Below the pieces are notes generated by a model. That model saw only the letters and a list, made by a program, of their open reading frames with translations, ran no database searches and was not told the DNA's origin. A program made the position numbers and the translations under genes. Below, piece after piece: positions 1 to 12,799 of a stretch of DNA of 64,000 bases. Within the stretch, counting starts at the first letter, position 1, and each line of letters starts with the position of its first letter. This DNA is from Sodiomyces alkalinus F11 (Eukaryota; Ascomycota; Sordariomycetes; Glomerellales; Plectosphaerellaceae), in contig NW_021167084.1 of NCBI RefSeq assembly GCF_003711515.1, positions 94,482 to 158,481 on the forward strand. Direction: 5' to 3'.

Positions 1-130
1 CCTGGTAACACGTGACCCAGCACGTGACTCCCTGAGTCACCCCGTGCTATCCCCGGTCTGGGGCTGTCCCGCGGGACACACACCAGTATACCTATGGGGT
101 TGGCCCATGTTAGGCGGCTGGCCGTAACAA
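1..130. other. Left-edge segment not mutated by RIP
   Basis: The first ~130 bases are GC-rich, keep normal CpA and TpG, and contain two CACGTGAC-type words and short inverted repeats (GTGACTC / GAGTCAC at about 24-39; TGTTA / TAACA at about 109-130). Composition switches abruptly to TpA-rich, CpA-poor sequence after about 130. It may be the end of a younger insertion or unique flanking DNA; no gene is visible. Confidence 0.45.
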
Positions 131-145
131 CTACTTACTAGTAAT

Positions 146-1551
146 CTATCCTTACTTTAGATAAGTACTTATAAGGCTTTTATCCTCGGGTACGGAGATA
201 TAAAGCTACGTATATAATCTCTATTAGGTATAAAAAGGCTATTATACCTCCACGATATCGTATACTACGAAGAATTTATCACTAATATAGTCTCGGAATA
301 CTAGCTACGCCTATAAGGCTACTACTAGGATACTATAAATAATACTATTATCCGCTCCACTAATAATCGACCTATTTATAAGCTATTCGATATCCACGGC
401 TAGTATATAATCGAGCGTGCGGAAGCCACGGCGGCCACCGCGTTTACAGTTTCGGCTTAGCACTCCCGCGATAACCTATATAGAAGATCACGATAACCGC
501 GGTAACCGTGGAAGACTATAGCAAAACGGTAGTATAAACACCTAGGCTATTACGGTACTAATACCCTTATGAGGATTATTAACGCTACTTAGGGGGTAGG
601 AATAAAAGGACCGTGTACTGTAGACTATAACACGTATAGGTAAGTATAAATACTTATATAGATCCGGCGGATACTATCCTTTTACCTGTTAAAGCCCGGA
701 AAGGCCCTAGCTATTAATTTTTAAAATCTAGAAAAGTCGGAATCGCTAGGCGGCCTATGTAAGTCTATTATATTCGTTATAGATATCTCTATAGGTTATA
801 TATAGAATTACTACCTATAGAAAAAACACTAAGTTTTTATTCTATAGATGTTAAAAGACGTTTTTACTCTAATTAAGACCTAATTCGATGTTAGGCGACG
901 CGTCCTATAGGCTAATTTTAAGATATATTAACACCTAGAAGTCGTTACTTTCGTCGCTACTAAGGGAGTAGAAGGTTAGCCGTCGGCACTATATTGATAG
1001 GATTAAAACGGCGGTATAGAACGGATTAAAGATATCGGTAAAAGGAGGGCGAGGGCTATAAGGATTAGGGCTAATCTGCCTATATCTATCTAGCCTAAGA
1101 TCCTTAAGACTACTATATATCTATATAATAGAACGCTATAATATATTAACGACTAGAAGACGCTATATAAAGGCCTAAGCGGCCGTTAACCTAACTTTAC
1201 GCACCTATAAGTATACGGCTATAAAGCCTTTATAAAAACGCGCGATATCTAAGCTAAAAGAAACCGCCTATAAAGGCTAGAACCAGAGGTATAGATCGGA
1301 TATTATATTAGATATTAATTTTTAAATAGCTTCCGCGTCTAACTACTATACCTAATAGATATTATTACTATAAGAGATATACTCTTTAACGAAGATAAGA
1401 CCTTTAACGGTAGGATTAAAACGTTATAAGCTATAGCTTCCGCTAAGGAAATTAGGGAACGCTTATAATTTATCCGCATTAACTAATCGAATAATATAGC
1501 GAATAGACTACTATTAAGGGGTATAGCCGTAGATATATTAGATCTCGAGTC
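146..1551 (+). mobile_element. Truncated Ty1/copia pol fragment, RIP-degenerate
   Basis: This stretch aligns co-linearly with about 18,325-19,590 of the complete copia element further right: the same protease-to-integrase segment, with shared blocks such as the one at 180-330 versus 18,355-18,490. Both 5' and 3' parts are missing. The right break falls where the complete copy enters its internal minisatellite. Translation needs stop read-through at many RIP-type codons (TAA/TAG from CAA/CAG/TGG), so it is a dead copy. The relation is seen directly in the sequence; the copia identity comes from the complete copy. Confidence 0.8.
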
Positions 1552-1824
1552 GGAAGAATCCGTACGATATACGATAACTATCTAACACTTTTCGATACTA
1601 TACTATTAAAAAGCGACCGCTAGGACTTATAGGAATTAGATAGTAATAAGTTTAATATTATCGACTTAGCGTCTAATAAGTATTATTAACGACCCGGTAT
1701 TATTAGCTAGATCCCTTACAAAGACGTATATATAACCGTATATCCCGCTAATAAAGGGCGCCCACTTCCTATCCGTTATAGTAATATAACCGTAACCTTT
1801 AGATCCATATTACGTAACACCTAT
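1552..1824. other. RIP-degenerate spacer, unassigned
   Basis: Between the copia fragment and the 355-bp LTR lies TpA-rich sequence with no recognisable motif in any frame. Confidence 0.5.
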
Positions 1825-2179
1825 TATAACTGGATAAAGACGTAGTGGCACTAGATCGTCAAGACAAAGATCAGATAAAGAGGTCAGTCCGGTAAAACCA
1901 CGATGCATAACCAAAACATAACTAACACCGCTATAACCTTTAGCGAAGAAGTAGATCGGTAGTCACTACTCTAATCAGGGTAACGTAAATTAAACTAGAA
2001 AGATACCTCGAACGTGGAATAAGTAATTATAAAAGAGGATAATAATTAAATAATAGTCCCTCGATAGGGATATCCTACGCCTATCCTTACTATATATATA
2101 GGAAGTAGATCCTATAGCCTTTAAAAGAGGTTATATAACCGCCTACTAAACCACTCTAAAGCGTATCTACGCGGTTATA
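1825..2179 (+). repeat. 355-bp LTR, copy 1
   Basis: It matches 14,385-14,739 along its whole length at exactly the same size. Both copies start TATAAC (TGTAAC before RIP) and the right copy ends GTTACA, giving the TG..CA inverted ends of an LTR. Flanks ACCTAT and ATACGG do not form a target duplication, so this is either one end of a larger element whose partner is lost or a copy whose flanks were rearranged. Confidence 0.75.
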
Positions 2180-2299
2180 ATACGGCCCTAGTTATCTTAT
2201 TTACGTCCTTATAGTATAGATAACTCCTAAAAATAAGTAGATATAAGAAAATAATCTAAGTAAAAAGCTATCGTATACCCTTATTCCTCTAATCACCCC

Positions 2300-4280
2300 G
2301 TCCTCTATATATACTAAGTCAGGGATCCTCTTAGTTCTAGTTCCTCCGTATATACTATTCCCTTACTATCTTTATTAGCCACTTCCTTAAGACGTTACTT
2401 ATCTAATCCTCTATATATACCTTTACTTACGCTTTTATAAGGTTCTTCCTCCGACTATATAGTTAGGCTTATTAGCCTTCCTGGCCTTTTAGTTAGCGGT
2501 AGCTTTATCCGCCTCCTACTTAATCCCCGCGTTATATTAAAGCTATCCTTCCTAAGGTATAGCCCGAGGCGGCGGTAGATATAGCGCGCTATTAGCCACT
2601 ATATCACGGAGGCCTACTCGGTATAGGTTATTAAAGGACTTAACCTATTCTTCCTTAGTGTATAGACTTAGTCTAATAGGACTAACGCGCTTAGCTAGAG
2701 GCCGTATATCTATAAGTCTATAGTAAAGTAGGTAATAAGATATCTTCATACTCTTAGCCTAGTACTTTGTCTCCTTTTCCTATTTATTTTAGATATCGTA
2801 GCTCCTTTCCTTTAAGACGATAGCGGGCTTAGGCGCCGCCTTAGGAGTCTTAGGTATTTTAGGTATTTTCGGGAGCGGCGTTTTCTTAACGGCTAATAGC
2901 GTCTGCTTCACGGCTTTCTTATCCTTTAGCGTCTAGAGCTCGAGGCTACCGAGACTTACGTCGTCGACGTTATTACTACCATCGGATAATACTAGGGGGT
3001 CCTGGAAACTCTAGCCTAACGTGTTAGTAAGGTCTATAATCTCGGGATTAGGGGAACTAGTAAGATTAATAGACTCCTTTTCGAATTTAGGCGTTTTAGA
3101 AGTCTTAGGACCCTTAGGCGGGTTAACCGGTATCTACTTCGTAGTCTTATTAATAGGCTAGAATCTAGTCGTCTTAAGGACCTCGGGAGGCGGCGTCGCG
3201 GGCTTTATAGCTAGCTCTATATAGTAACCGAAGCCGAAGAGTTTACTAATATAGATTACCTAGCCCTCCTTAATATACCGAGTATACTCTCCTATATTAT
3301 TCTTATAGTAATAGCCATAGAAGAACTTATAAATCTTAGAGCTTTAGGGAAATAGGTATCCCTCCTAGGCTAATACCCTAATCTATTCTATAATAAAAGG
3401 GCTATATAAATAACCGTCTTACTATATTAGACTAGGCATAATATAGAACTTCTTAGCTATACTATCGATAGCTTCCTTAGCGGTACCGATAAATATTAAC
3501 CACGGTATTATAAGATAAGCGACTTTAAGAAGGCGGCGCTTACCTTTACCGTCCGACTATATACTATTATACCCGTATATAATCCAGGTCTTTTAGTCGA
3601 TAATCAGGCTAATAAAATAGTTACCGTTAACGTGGTAGATTATAAGGATAAAGCGGGTAGTCCTAGCACAATACCGTGCCTTATCCTCGAGGGTTATAAA
3701 CTTAGCTTTTCCTTTACTATTTACTCCCTAGCACAGAATCTTATTAAGGAATATAGCGGGCCTTAAGTCCCCTTACCTACGGCTAATTACCGCACTCACT
3801 ACTTCTTCTATAATACTCTTCTCCTGCTACTTATCGTCCTTAATATCGTTACGTAGACGGTAGGCTAATATTAAGATAGAACGGACTTTAAGGTACCGCT
3901 CGCTATACGAGATTATTAGAGGGGAGTCTAATACGGCTAGCCCTATAATCTCTGCGTCTAGTCCGTCGCTCTTATTCTTATCCAGAAGGCTCTAGACTAT
4001 CTACTAGCCGTTCTTCGAGATAGCTCTAAACCCAGTATAAGGGGTATTGTTATCTACGGCCTTAAAGAGGCGGTACGGTAAACTACTCGTTAGGAACGCC
4101 TACCTACTTTTCTTAGGATTATACTCCTTATAGGGCTTAGTGCTCGGCTCGATAGTAGTCCCTCCCTTAGGCTAAAAACCCTTATTCAGGTCTAAGCCCT
4201 TACGGACGGTAGCCTAGTAGTCTATAGAGTTATTAGCGGCTATAGCGTTAATATTCGCAGGATCTAGTATCTACGGTTAC
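2300..4280 (-). pseudogene. RIP-inactivated gene with Ulp1/C48-like cysteine protease domain
   Basis: Reading the minus strand through RIP-type stops gives one coherent protein from about 3960 down to about 3200. It holds a beta-strand block around a His-type motif (HVNGNYF, near 3615-3635) followed by a strand ending in SLIID. About 200 bases further comes QDGY-L-Y-S-PF (3395-3415), the position where Ulp1 proteases have Q-x-D-G..C-G. The Cys-Gly pair is read as Tyr-Ser (TATAGC), which two TpG-to-TpA changes would produce from TGTGGC. Downstream, in a frame not proven continuous, lies a Pro-Lys-rich tail (KIPKIPKTPK near 2840-2880). Ulp1-family proteases remove SUMO-like modifiers and also occur in some eukaryotic DNA transposons. 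Whether this copy was a transposon gene or a host gene is unknown; both ends are approximate. Confidence 0.6.
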
Positions 4281-4850
4281 TTACGTTACCCTAATTAGGG
4301 TCTTTAGTAATAATCTTTTATAAAAAAAAGAGAAAGAAAGAAGGGACATTCGGGGGGGGAATAGGGAGGTCGAAATAGCGGAAAAGGGGTAAAATATAAT
4401 AAGAAAGAATAGGTAAGCCTAAGTCTATAAGAAAATATTAAAGGGGGGGAGATCAGGGTTAAGGCCGAGAAGGGTTCTATTTATCCTCCGAGGACCTCTT
4501 CTAAAGGCTCTTCCCTTTAAGCAGGAGTCCTTAACTTATAACTATTACGGGTTAACCCCGATATAGAGGATCCGGCTATACTCCGGATCTTCCTAACTGC
4601 GCGCTTAGTTAACGGACCTATATCGCTAAGATATCGCTATCTTATAGCTAGTCTAGCGCTATAGACTTTTCTCCTTTTTCCTTCTTCCTTCCTTAGTTCT
4701 AGATAATCTATTATTACGACCTTACTTAGTGCCACGACCTATAACTGGTCGTTTATATATCTAGAACTTAGCGATACCTATACGCTACGCTAGCGATAGA
4801 TTAGGATCCTAACACTACCGCCTAATAATCTATTAGAATTAAATAGATTA
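4281..4850. other. RIP-degenerate spacer, no gene recognised
   Basis: The stretch includes a short purine-rich run (about 4320-4370, with GGGGGGGG) and otherwise TpA-rich sequence. I see no domain motif or LTR pair here. Confidence 0.4.
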
Positions 4851-7800
4851 TAGAATAGACGAACTAATAGTTTAAAGAAAATAACTAAGCCTTAAACGTA
4901 AGGCTAGGCCCTCTCTATAAATAATATACCGATATTAACTTAAGGCTTACTCCGATATAAGAATACTACTTGGAAATACGCTAGTTTATAGACCGATAAC
5001 GCGCGAGAGAAGAAGCCGATAAGCGATAACGCTAATTAGTCGAATAGCTTATAGCTCGGCTCCTAGGATTGCCTGCCCCGTAGAACCTAACGCCGCTTAA
5101 TCTGAATATTCCGGCTCCCTTATAAACCCCGATAATCCTTATACTATCTACCCCTATTACCGGTTTTATCGCCTACGCTATAGCCGATAATAATAGTAGT
5201 CGCCCTAACCTTAACAGCGATACCCCGTAAGACTATCGATAGCCCGGTAAAGTTCTTAGGGAAGCGGGTATACTATAGTGTGTAGGCCTACGCGATACGG
5301 TAAAAGCTTATAATCGATAACGACTTATTCTAGAATAATATATAAGATTAGTATACGATTTATAATTACCTAGGGCCCAAAGTATAATAGGTTATATCGG
5401 CTTTTTATAAAAGCGATAGGCCGGGTAAGCTTATAGACCCTAACGATTTTATAGCATATCTTAATTATACCTACCTTAACTCTATAGAATAATCACGGGC
5501 CGCCTAAGCCTTATACACGATTCGTTAATAAACCGATAAGTCGTTTACCGCCTTCCTGCCCTATTTTAAAAGATAGATCGCCCTTACGGGTAATACCGAA
5601 TAGGAAGCCACCGTATAGATCTTATTCCTTAAAGGAGCGATTACTTCGCGATTTAGGGATAAATTTATCTCCGCCCGAATCTCTACTAACTACTATACTA
5701 TATAGGCTAACGGCGTGTAAGAGATCGCTAGGAAATTTAACGGCTACTAATTCGAATAAAACTATAATAAATAAGCTTAAGATTATATAACTACGAAGAA
5801 GGATACCGATAATAATACGAAGATAAGCGGAGTAAACCGTGTTAACGATAGGAAGGCGAAGTAAAAGACTCGGATATACTATAACTATAATAAAAAGGGA
5901 TATATCGCGCGGAACTATAAAAAGCTAAAGGAAAACTAAGACACGGTCCGGAAGGTTAAGGAGACTCGCACGAAAGATCGCGATAAGAGCGGGGATAAGT
6001 CGACTAGCGAGGATAACTCGGAAAAAGAGTAGCTCTAACACGAAAACGGGCGTTAAAGCCGATAGCCGTGATACGGCGGGAGTAACAGGTATTTAAAGTA
6101 TATACTAGTAATAACCCGGTTTTTATAGTAGCTAAAATAAATAAACGGTATATCCTCGCCCTTATGAATACTAGTTACGACTACTATACCGCTATAAGTG
6201 AATAGTTTACCTAAAGACTCTAATTACCGTTAGTCGATAAGATAAATCGACTACTAAATAGTTTCTCGGAAGTTACCGGGACTATTAATAGCGCGGGGAT
6301 CGCTATCTATAAGCTTAAGATTAGCGGTTACCTATAAAGGATATTCGTATATATAGTACCCGGGCTTAATTAAGATATATTCCTCGAGAAGCCCTAAATA
6401 GAATAAAACGATATAATATACTGCGCTAAAGATAAACGGCTTTACTACGGAGTAGCCGGATTAAATATACGATTTTATTACGAAAAAGAACCTACCGGAG
6501 TATAAGCTATCTACGACGCCTATTTAGTTACGGGATCTATATTCACGGGTATTATTCGATAACTATAATAAAAGGGTAAAGAAGTCTTAATCCAGGGAGT
6601 AAGCTTAAGGGATATCGAAAAAGCGTTATATAAGAAATAATTAGTAGACCCGAAGGATTTTATACCCGAAGAGTTATTATAAGAATTCGGTAATTTATTC
6701 GCGCCCGATAAGGCTAGTTAATTACCGCTATACCGATTAGGAGTTAACTATAAGGTAAACCTTATACCCGGAAGTAACGGTAAGGAATTATCGCTTCTTT
6801 AGGGGCCGCTTTATAATATATCGAGAGAAGAACTCTTAGTATTACGGAAAATACTTACCGACCTAATAGATAAATAATTTATCCGTACTAATAGTTTAGA
6901 AGCCGCGGCTCCTATCCTCATTATAAGGAAGCTAAGTAAAGGACTTTAATTTTATTACGATTATTAAGTATTAAACGCGATTACTAAGTAAGACTATTAT
7001 CTACTTCCCCTAATCGCCGAGATACTATAAAACCTAAACTAAGTAAAATAGTTTACGAAACTTAATATAGTTACTACCTTTTATAAGATTAGGATAGCCT
7101 TAGGATATAAATATAAAACCGTGTTCCGAACTCAGTATAGGCTTTTCGAATAGCTTATCTACCTATTTAGTCTAAATAAGGCTCCCGCGACTTTCTAGCG
7201 ATATATTAATAAGATACTATAACGCTTCCTAAACGACTTTATTACCGTTTACATTAACGATATCCTAGTTTACTTTAGTAGGAGTTAGGCCGACTATAAG
7301 GCGAGGGTAAAGTAGGTACTCCGTGTACTCACGGACGCCGGCCTAAACCTAGATCCGTTAAAGTACGAGTTTAGCGTGAAGATAGTAAAGTACCTAGGAT
7401 TTATAATTACCGCGGGGAAAACCGTGTCTTACGATCTAAAGAAGTTATAAGCTATTCGCGAGTAGGAAACGCCTATAACGGTTAAGGGCGTGCGAAGCTT
7501 TGTAGGGTTTACGAATTATTACCGAATCTTTATTAAGGACTTTTTGGGGATCTTAGCCCCGTTAATAACACTAACTAAGAAACACTATACCTTTTAATAG
7601 GGTCCTAAGGAAGAAGCGGCCTTTCGCGAGCTAAAGACGAGGTTCTAAGAAGGACCGATACTATAATAGTAGGACCTCGTAAATAAGATATTTATCGAGA
7701 TATATTATTTAGGGTTTACCTTTAGGGGTAGCCTAACGTAGAAAGATATAGACGGAAATCGCTACGTAATTATATACTACTCTTATAAACTTAATAGAGC

Positions 7801-8040
7801 GGAATATAACGACCTAATCTACGATAAGGAAATACTAACGATTATAAGTTATTTAACGATATAGCGGGCTAAGCTTATTAGTTATAGGTAGTTTACAGTC
7901 CTCTCCGACTATAAGGCCCTTAAATACTTTTATCAGGTGTCGGATAGAAGGAAGACTTAGGAGGTACCAGGATATAATAGTGGACTACCGGCTAACTGAT
8001 AAGTGGATATTTATTATATAAGACGGAGAGCTAGACTATT
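4850..8040 (+). mobile_element. Ty3/gypsy retrotransposon internal region (element 1), RIP-degenerate
   Basis: The plus strand shows a gag end with a CCHC zinc knuckle at 5877-5924, all Cys and the His turned to Tyr (Y-x2-Y-x4-Y-x4-Y spacing). Reverse transcriptase follows at about 6900-7500: VLNAITK-DYYLLPLI, KLNIVTTFYKIRI, FRTQYRLFE and APATF. The active-site box at 7250-7261 reads Y-I-N-D instead of Y-x-D-D. RNase H follows at about 7680-7960 (LNRAEYNDLIYDKEILTII, FTVLSDYKALKYF). No integrase is recognisable after 8040, so the 3' end is lost or too eroded. No LTR pair was found, and the outer limits are estimates. Confidence 0.8.
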
Positions 8041-8499
8041 CCGGAAGGAAGGGGTTAGCGATTATCTCTCCTCTACACTACTATTTACCTTTAAGATACT
8101 CTTCCTATTAACCACTAGTTGACTTATAATTAGCTCCCTTATATAAGACTACGATCCTTATCTGTTACTCCCTATTACCGTTTAGTCCATATCCCTTCGG
8201 GGTAGACCTATATCTCCTTAATAAGATAAGATAATCGCTCTAAAAGCGGATAGCGACTATTAGGCAGGATTCTGTATATCTAGGACCTAATAGTCGAATA
8301 ACGATCGGCCACTAGAGGCTTAGTCCGACGATAGTATTTATATTTATATTAGCGATCCTTGGCCTAATTAAGTATCTTCGTCGTTAGCGGCCGAATAGCT
8401 AACTAATTATAACCCTACCACTAATAGCACTACTCAGCCATAGATAATTAGCAGTATAAGTAGTATTATTAGTCTTTAACCTGAGTTTTAATTAAATTT

Positions 8500-11400
8500 T
8501 CCTCCTAGCCCTATAATCTCGGAGAACACCCCAATTCCACCTTATATATCTAGTGCTATAGATATAGATATAGATTAACCGTAGACTAGCTTAGGGTCTT
8601 ATAAAACCACGATAAGTATTAACCTAAATCAGCTGTATACAGGAAGTTAATAAGATTAAGAGAATTGGTTACCTCTAATTTTATATTCCCGACCCTAATC
8701 ACTAATTAAACCGTAGTTACCTAGCCTTAGGGAGCTAGAAGATCTATTAGCTAAAGAGAATATATAGCTTAAATAAGAGAGATAAGAATAGCAGGCTCGT
8801 AAATAAGAGCGCTAGCGTTAACGATAGCTATATAATTAGTAAAAGAATATTCGGTAGTAACGTGCCGATAATATAGCCGTTACTTAATAGTAGGCGAATA
8901 ATACTAACGATTTTAGTAAGGCGACTATATATTTATATCCCCTACCCCTAACTCTTAGTAATTTAGCTATACCCCCGCCTAATATATCTATAGTATCCAG
9001 TTAGGCTTTATAGTCCTACTAACCTATTTAAAATTATTAACTTATTCCCGTCTAGATAACCGCTATTCTATAGCCGACTACTTCAGAGAACCCTGCTTTT
9101 TCGAAACTTAATATACTAAATCCCTATTTTTCCGCTGCCTTATAGGCTTAATATAAATCTTTTATTACGCAGATATAGCAGATTCGTATTATTAACCCTA
9201 CTCCTAATAATAATACTAACCGTATTATTTTTACTATATAGTGCCTTATACCCTCCTTACGATAGGATTATAACTTAGAAGCCGACCGATAGTAGCTTAA
9301 CGGTAGGCTATCTTAGGACGAATTTTTAGCTTAGCTCCGCGATCAGATACTAAATAGTAATACTTAAGTTTTACTGGCAGTTTAACGTATATTCTATAAG
9401 GACTTACGGTAGGGTCCCCGTTAATCCTACGATAATTTTAAAGCTAAGTGGCGATTACTCGAATCCGAGCTTCTTATTCCCCTGCCGGAGATAACCGGTG
9501 TTATTTCTATAATTACGAAATTACGAGATAATTTACGCCTTTAGATTATATTAGGCGGCTTACCTATAACGTATCGTAAATTAGATTAACGCGCTAGATA
9601 GGCCGAATTAATTCTTACTAAAAGTAGTAAATACGTAGTTAACTACTAGTCGCGTAATAATTATTCTTAATGTCACGGTCGTAATAACGATTTCCGGGGA
9701 ACTAAGCGTTCCTGTAATAACGCTACTAATATCACTACTACCTAATAGCAGAATACTTAGCCTATTTCCGCACCTCTAATTCGTCGTCCTATTAGTAAAA
9801 TCACTTATTTTATATATCGTGCGAAAGGCTATTACGCTAATACTTACCCGTCAAGACGTTCTTTTTTATCTAGCTAATAGCAGACTACTAGTAGTCTAAC
9901 TAAACCTCCTCCTACTATTAGCTCTAGTACTATCCCTATCCCTGCCCGTGTTATCGAGTTATATAATAATAACGATTAGGAATTATCCCCGCTATAGCCG
10001 AGTACTATTAGCTCTACCGTAGAGGTTAAAGTTAGTCAACGACGGGGTAAAGAATAGATTAAGATCTTAGCTTTACTTAATAGTGGTGTAGAATTTAGTC
10101 TAATCGACTATTCTCTTTTAGGAGCTATTAGCGGCTTAGCGGCTAGCTTAGTATAGAATCTCTTTTAGACTTTTAGTAGGTCCGATATTCAGATTCGGAC
10201 TTACGGCGCCACTACTATACTTTTTAAGGCGACCGATAGTTAGTCGGTTACTAAACTATAGAAGGAGGAATTTCGAATTATTAATATTAATACGAATATA
10301 AAATATAAAATTATTCTAGGCGGTATTTAGCTCCACGCCGTTAACCCTACTATTAACTAGCGGACTAATAAGGGGATCTACCCTTTATCCCCCGATTATT
10401 TTTCTCTTATCTTTACACCGAAATAGATTCGTTCGGCTAAACGTAACACGCGTTATACTATTATTTTATCTATAAACGAATATCTTTCTTCTTTACCACG
10501 GATTAGCAGAGTTATATTATCGGCTACTTGATAGGAGGAGCCTAGTAATCTAACCGTTAATTCTAATATTCCTCTCTATTTACGTATTATTCCCACTATT
10601 TATCACGAGTTTAAAGATATTTTTAATATTAATAAAGCAGCGTTACTTCCTAGTCACTAATAATAGGATTATACTATTTAACTAGAGGATAATAAGTGCC
10701 CACTATTTAGACTAATTTACTCTTTATTAAATACTAAGCTATAAGTCCTCCGCGAATATCTTACTAATACTTTAGGTAATTAGTGGATACGACTCTTTAG
10801 TAGTCTAGCTAGCGCCCCCGTGTTATTTATTCTAAAGAAAAATAGTAAGTTACGTTTATATATCGATTACCGCGCCCTTAATAAGAGTACTAGGAAGAAC
10901 TATACTCCTCTACCGTTAATTAGCGAGATACGCGACCGTTTAATTAGATTAAAAGTCTATAGTAAATTAGACCTTAAGGATACTTATTATCGACTTCGAA
11001 TTAAGGAAGGTAACGAGTAGAAAATAGCTTTTCGCACGAAATATAGTTACTTTAAATACCTTATTATACCTTTTAGACTTACTAATACCCCCGCTACGTT
11101 TTAACGATATATTAACTAGGCATTCTCCGGTCTTATTAACACTATTTATATCGTTTATTTAGATAATATCCTTATCTATAGTCGTTCCCTTACTAGGCAC
11201 CGGTGGTATATTAAGTAGGTTCTACGCAGATTACGCGAATAGGACTTATACGTAAATACTGAAAAATATAAATTTAAAATTAATAAAGTAGACTTCCTAG
11301 GGTTCCGCTATAGCCTAGCAGGTATTAAGATAGACCCCGATCGTGTGGATACGATTATTAATTAGCTACGGCCTATAACTATTCGCGAAATTCAAGTCTT

Positions 11401-12760
11401 TTTAGGATTTATAGGGGTTTACCGGCGTTTTATTTATAACTACTCTAAAATTATACGCCTACTCACGCACTAATTACGGATTAGCGGCTATATACTAGCC
11501 GAACCACTAAAAGATTTTTATCGTGCTTTTAAATAACTTAAGGATATTTTTCTTTCTATACCCGTTTTACGGTATTTTAACCCCTTATTACTAACACGCC
11601 TTAAAACTAATACTTCTAATTTCGCTATTAGTGCTATCCTAAGTTAACTAAAGGACCGCGTTTAGCGCCTAGTTACATCCCTTTCACATAAGCTTAAAGG
11701 CGCTGAATTAAAGTATACTACTCCTAATACCGAGCTTATAGCTGTTATAAAGGCGTGTTATTATTAGCGTTACTACTTACTCTATAGCGTCTCTACTATT
11801 AACGTCCTAACGGACTACCTTAATTATTAGACGCTGCTGGATAAACCTAAGCTTAGTAGTAAATATATACGCTAGCTTAACGAATTAGGCACTTATAATA
11901 TTCGTATTATTCACTAACCGGGTAATAAGAACTCTGCCGACGGTCTCTTACGAAATCCTCTTTATCTTTCCACTTCTAATAAACGTCTTATTACTACTTA
12001 GGAGGTACTAGATAATTTTATATCTAAATTTCGAGTAATCCCCGCCTAAGCACCGGATAACTAATAGCTACCTAATATCCTTAACGATATTCACTAAGCT
12101 TAAAAAGAAGATGATTTTCTTGCTTCCGGTAGATAGTTAATAGTTAATTAGCGAGAGCCTAATTTATAGACCTGTGGTACCGATAGTCTTATGCGATTCC
12201 GCGGTAAGGTCTATATTCCGTAATCTTCTAAGCTTTAGTTAATAATCTTTTAATTACACCACGATAACCCGACTATAGGTTACTAGGGAATTATGAAGAT
12301 ATTAAAACGAATTTAATAATCTTTTTATTAGCCTAGAGTATCGACGGATATTCGCTAGTGGGTACCTAGCTATCCTGTTTATTAATATACTAAATCTCGT
12401 ACTTATACTCCTTATAGCGAATTAGCCCCTTTATCTATTCCGACCTAGCTATTTTAGTAAATTTTAATAGATTTTATTACCGGCCTACCACCTATTAAGT
12501 GGCCGGGGGGTAAGCAGAAAGATACTATTCTTATAGTTATTTATAGACTAACTAAATATTCCCTTTTTATTCCTACCTCTAATAAGCTTATAGCTAAGGG
12601 GTTAGCGATTACCGTATAGCATTATATTTTTAAGGTGTATAGTCTGCCCGACAGTATTATCTCCGATAGTAGAAGTCTTTTTATAAGTGCTTTTTAGCCT
12701 TCCAGATAGTGATTTATTATAGTAAGTCCTTAACCTAATAAACGCTATTAATCTTATACG
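8500..12760 (+). mobile_element. Ty3/gypsy retrotransposon internal region (element 2), RIP-degenerate
   Basis: This is a second, different gypsy pol in the same orientation. A gag region with a degraded CCHC knuckle lies at 9806-9850 (Y-F-I-Y-R-A-K-G-Y-Y). Reverse transcriptase spans about 10,640-11,480, with a 66-codon stretch still open at 10,820-11,020 (LRLYIDYRALNKSTRKNY, PLPLISEIRD, KLDLKDTYYRLRI). The active-site box at 11,156-11,167 reads Y-L-D-N. LGFRYSLAGIKIDPDR and [11 protein letters not shown] follow, then RNase H at about 11,590-11,900. The integrase has a HHDNPTIGY zinc-binding part near 12,255, DFITGLPP near 12,475 and SIISDSRSLFISAF near 12,655. It breaks off at about 12,740 inside the integrase core. 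Identity is secure; exact ends are not. Confidence 0.85.
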
Positions 12761-12799
12761 TCTTATATTTCACCCGAAGCTAATAAACCATATAAGAGA

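Noticed and set aside
1..130. Telomere or subtelomere end
   Set aside because: No TTAGGG-type repeats in the window.
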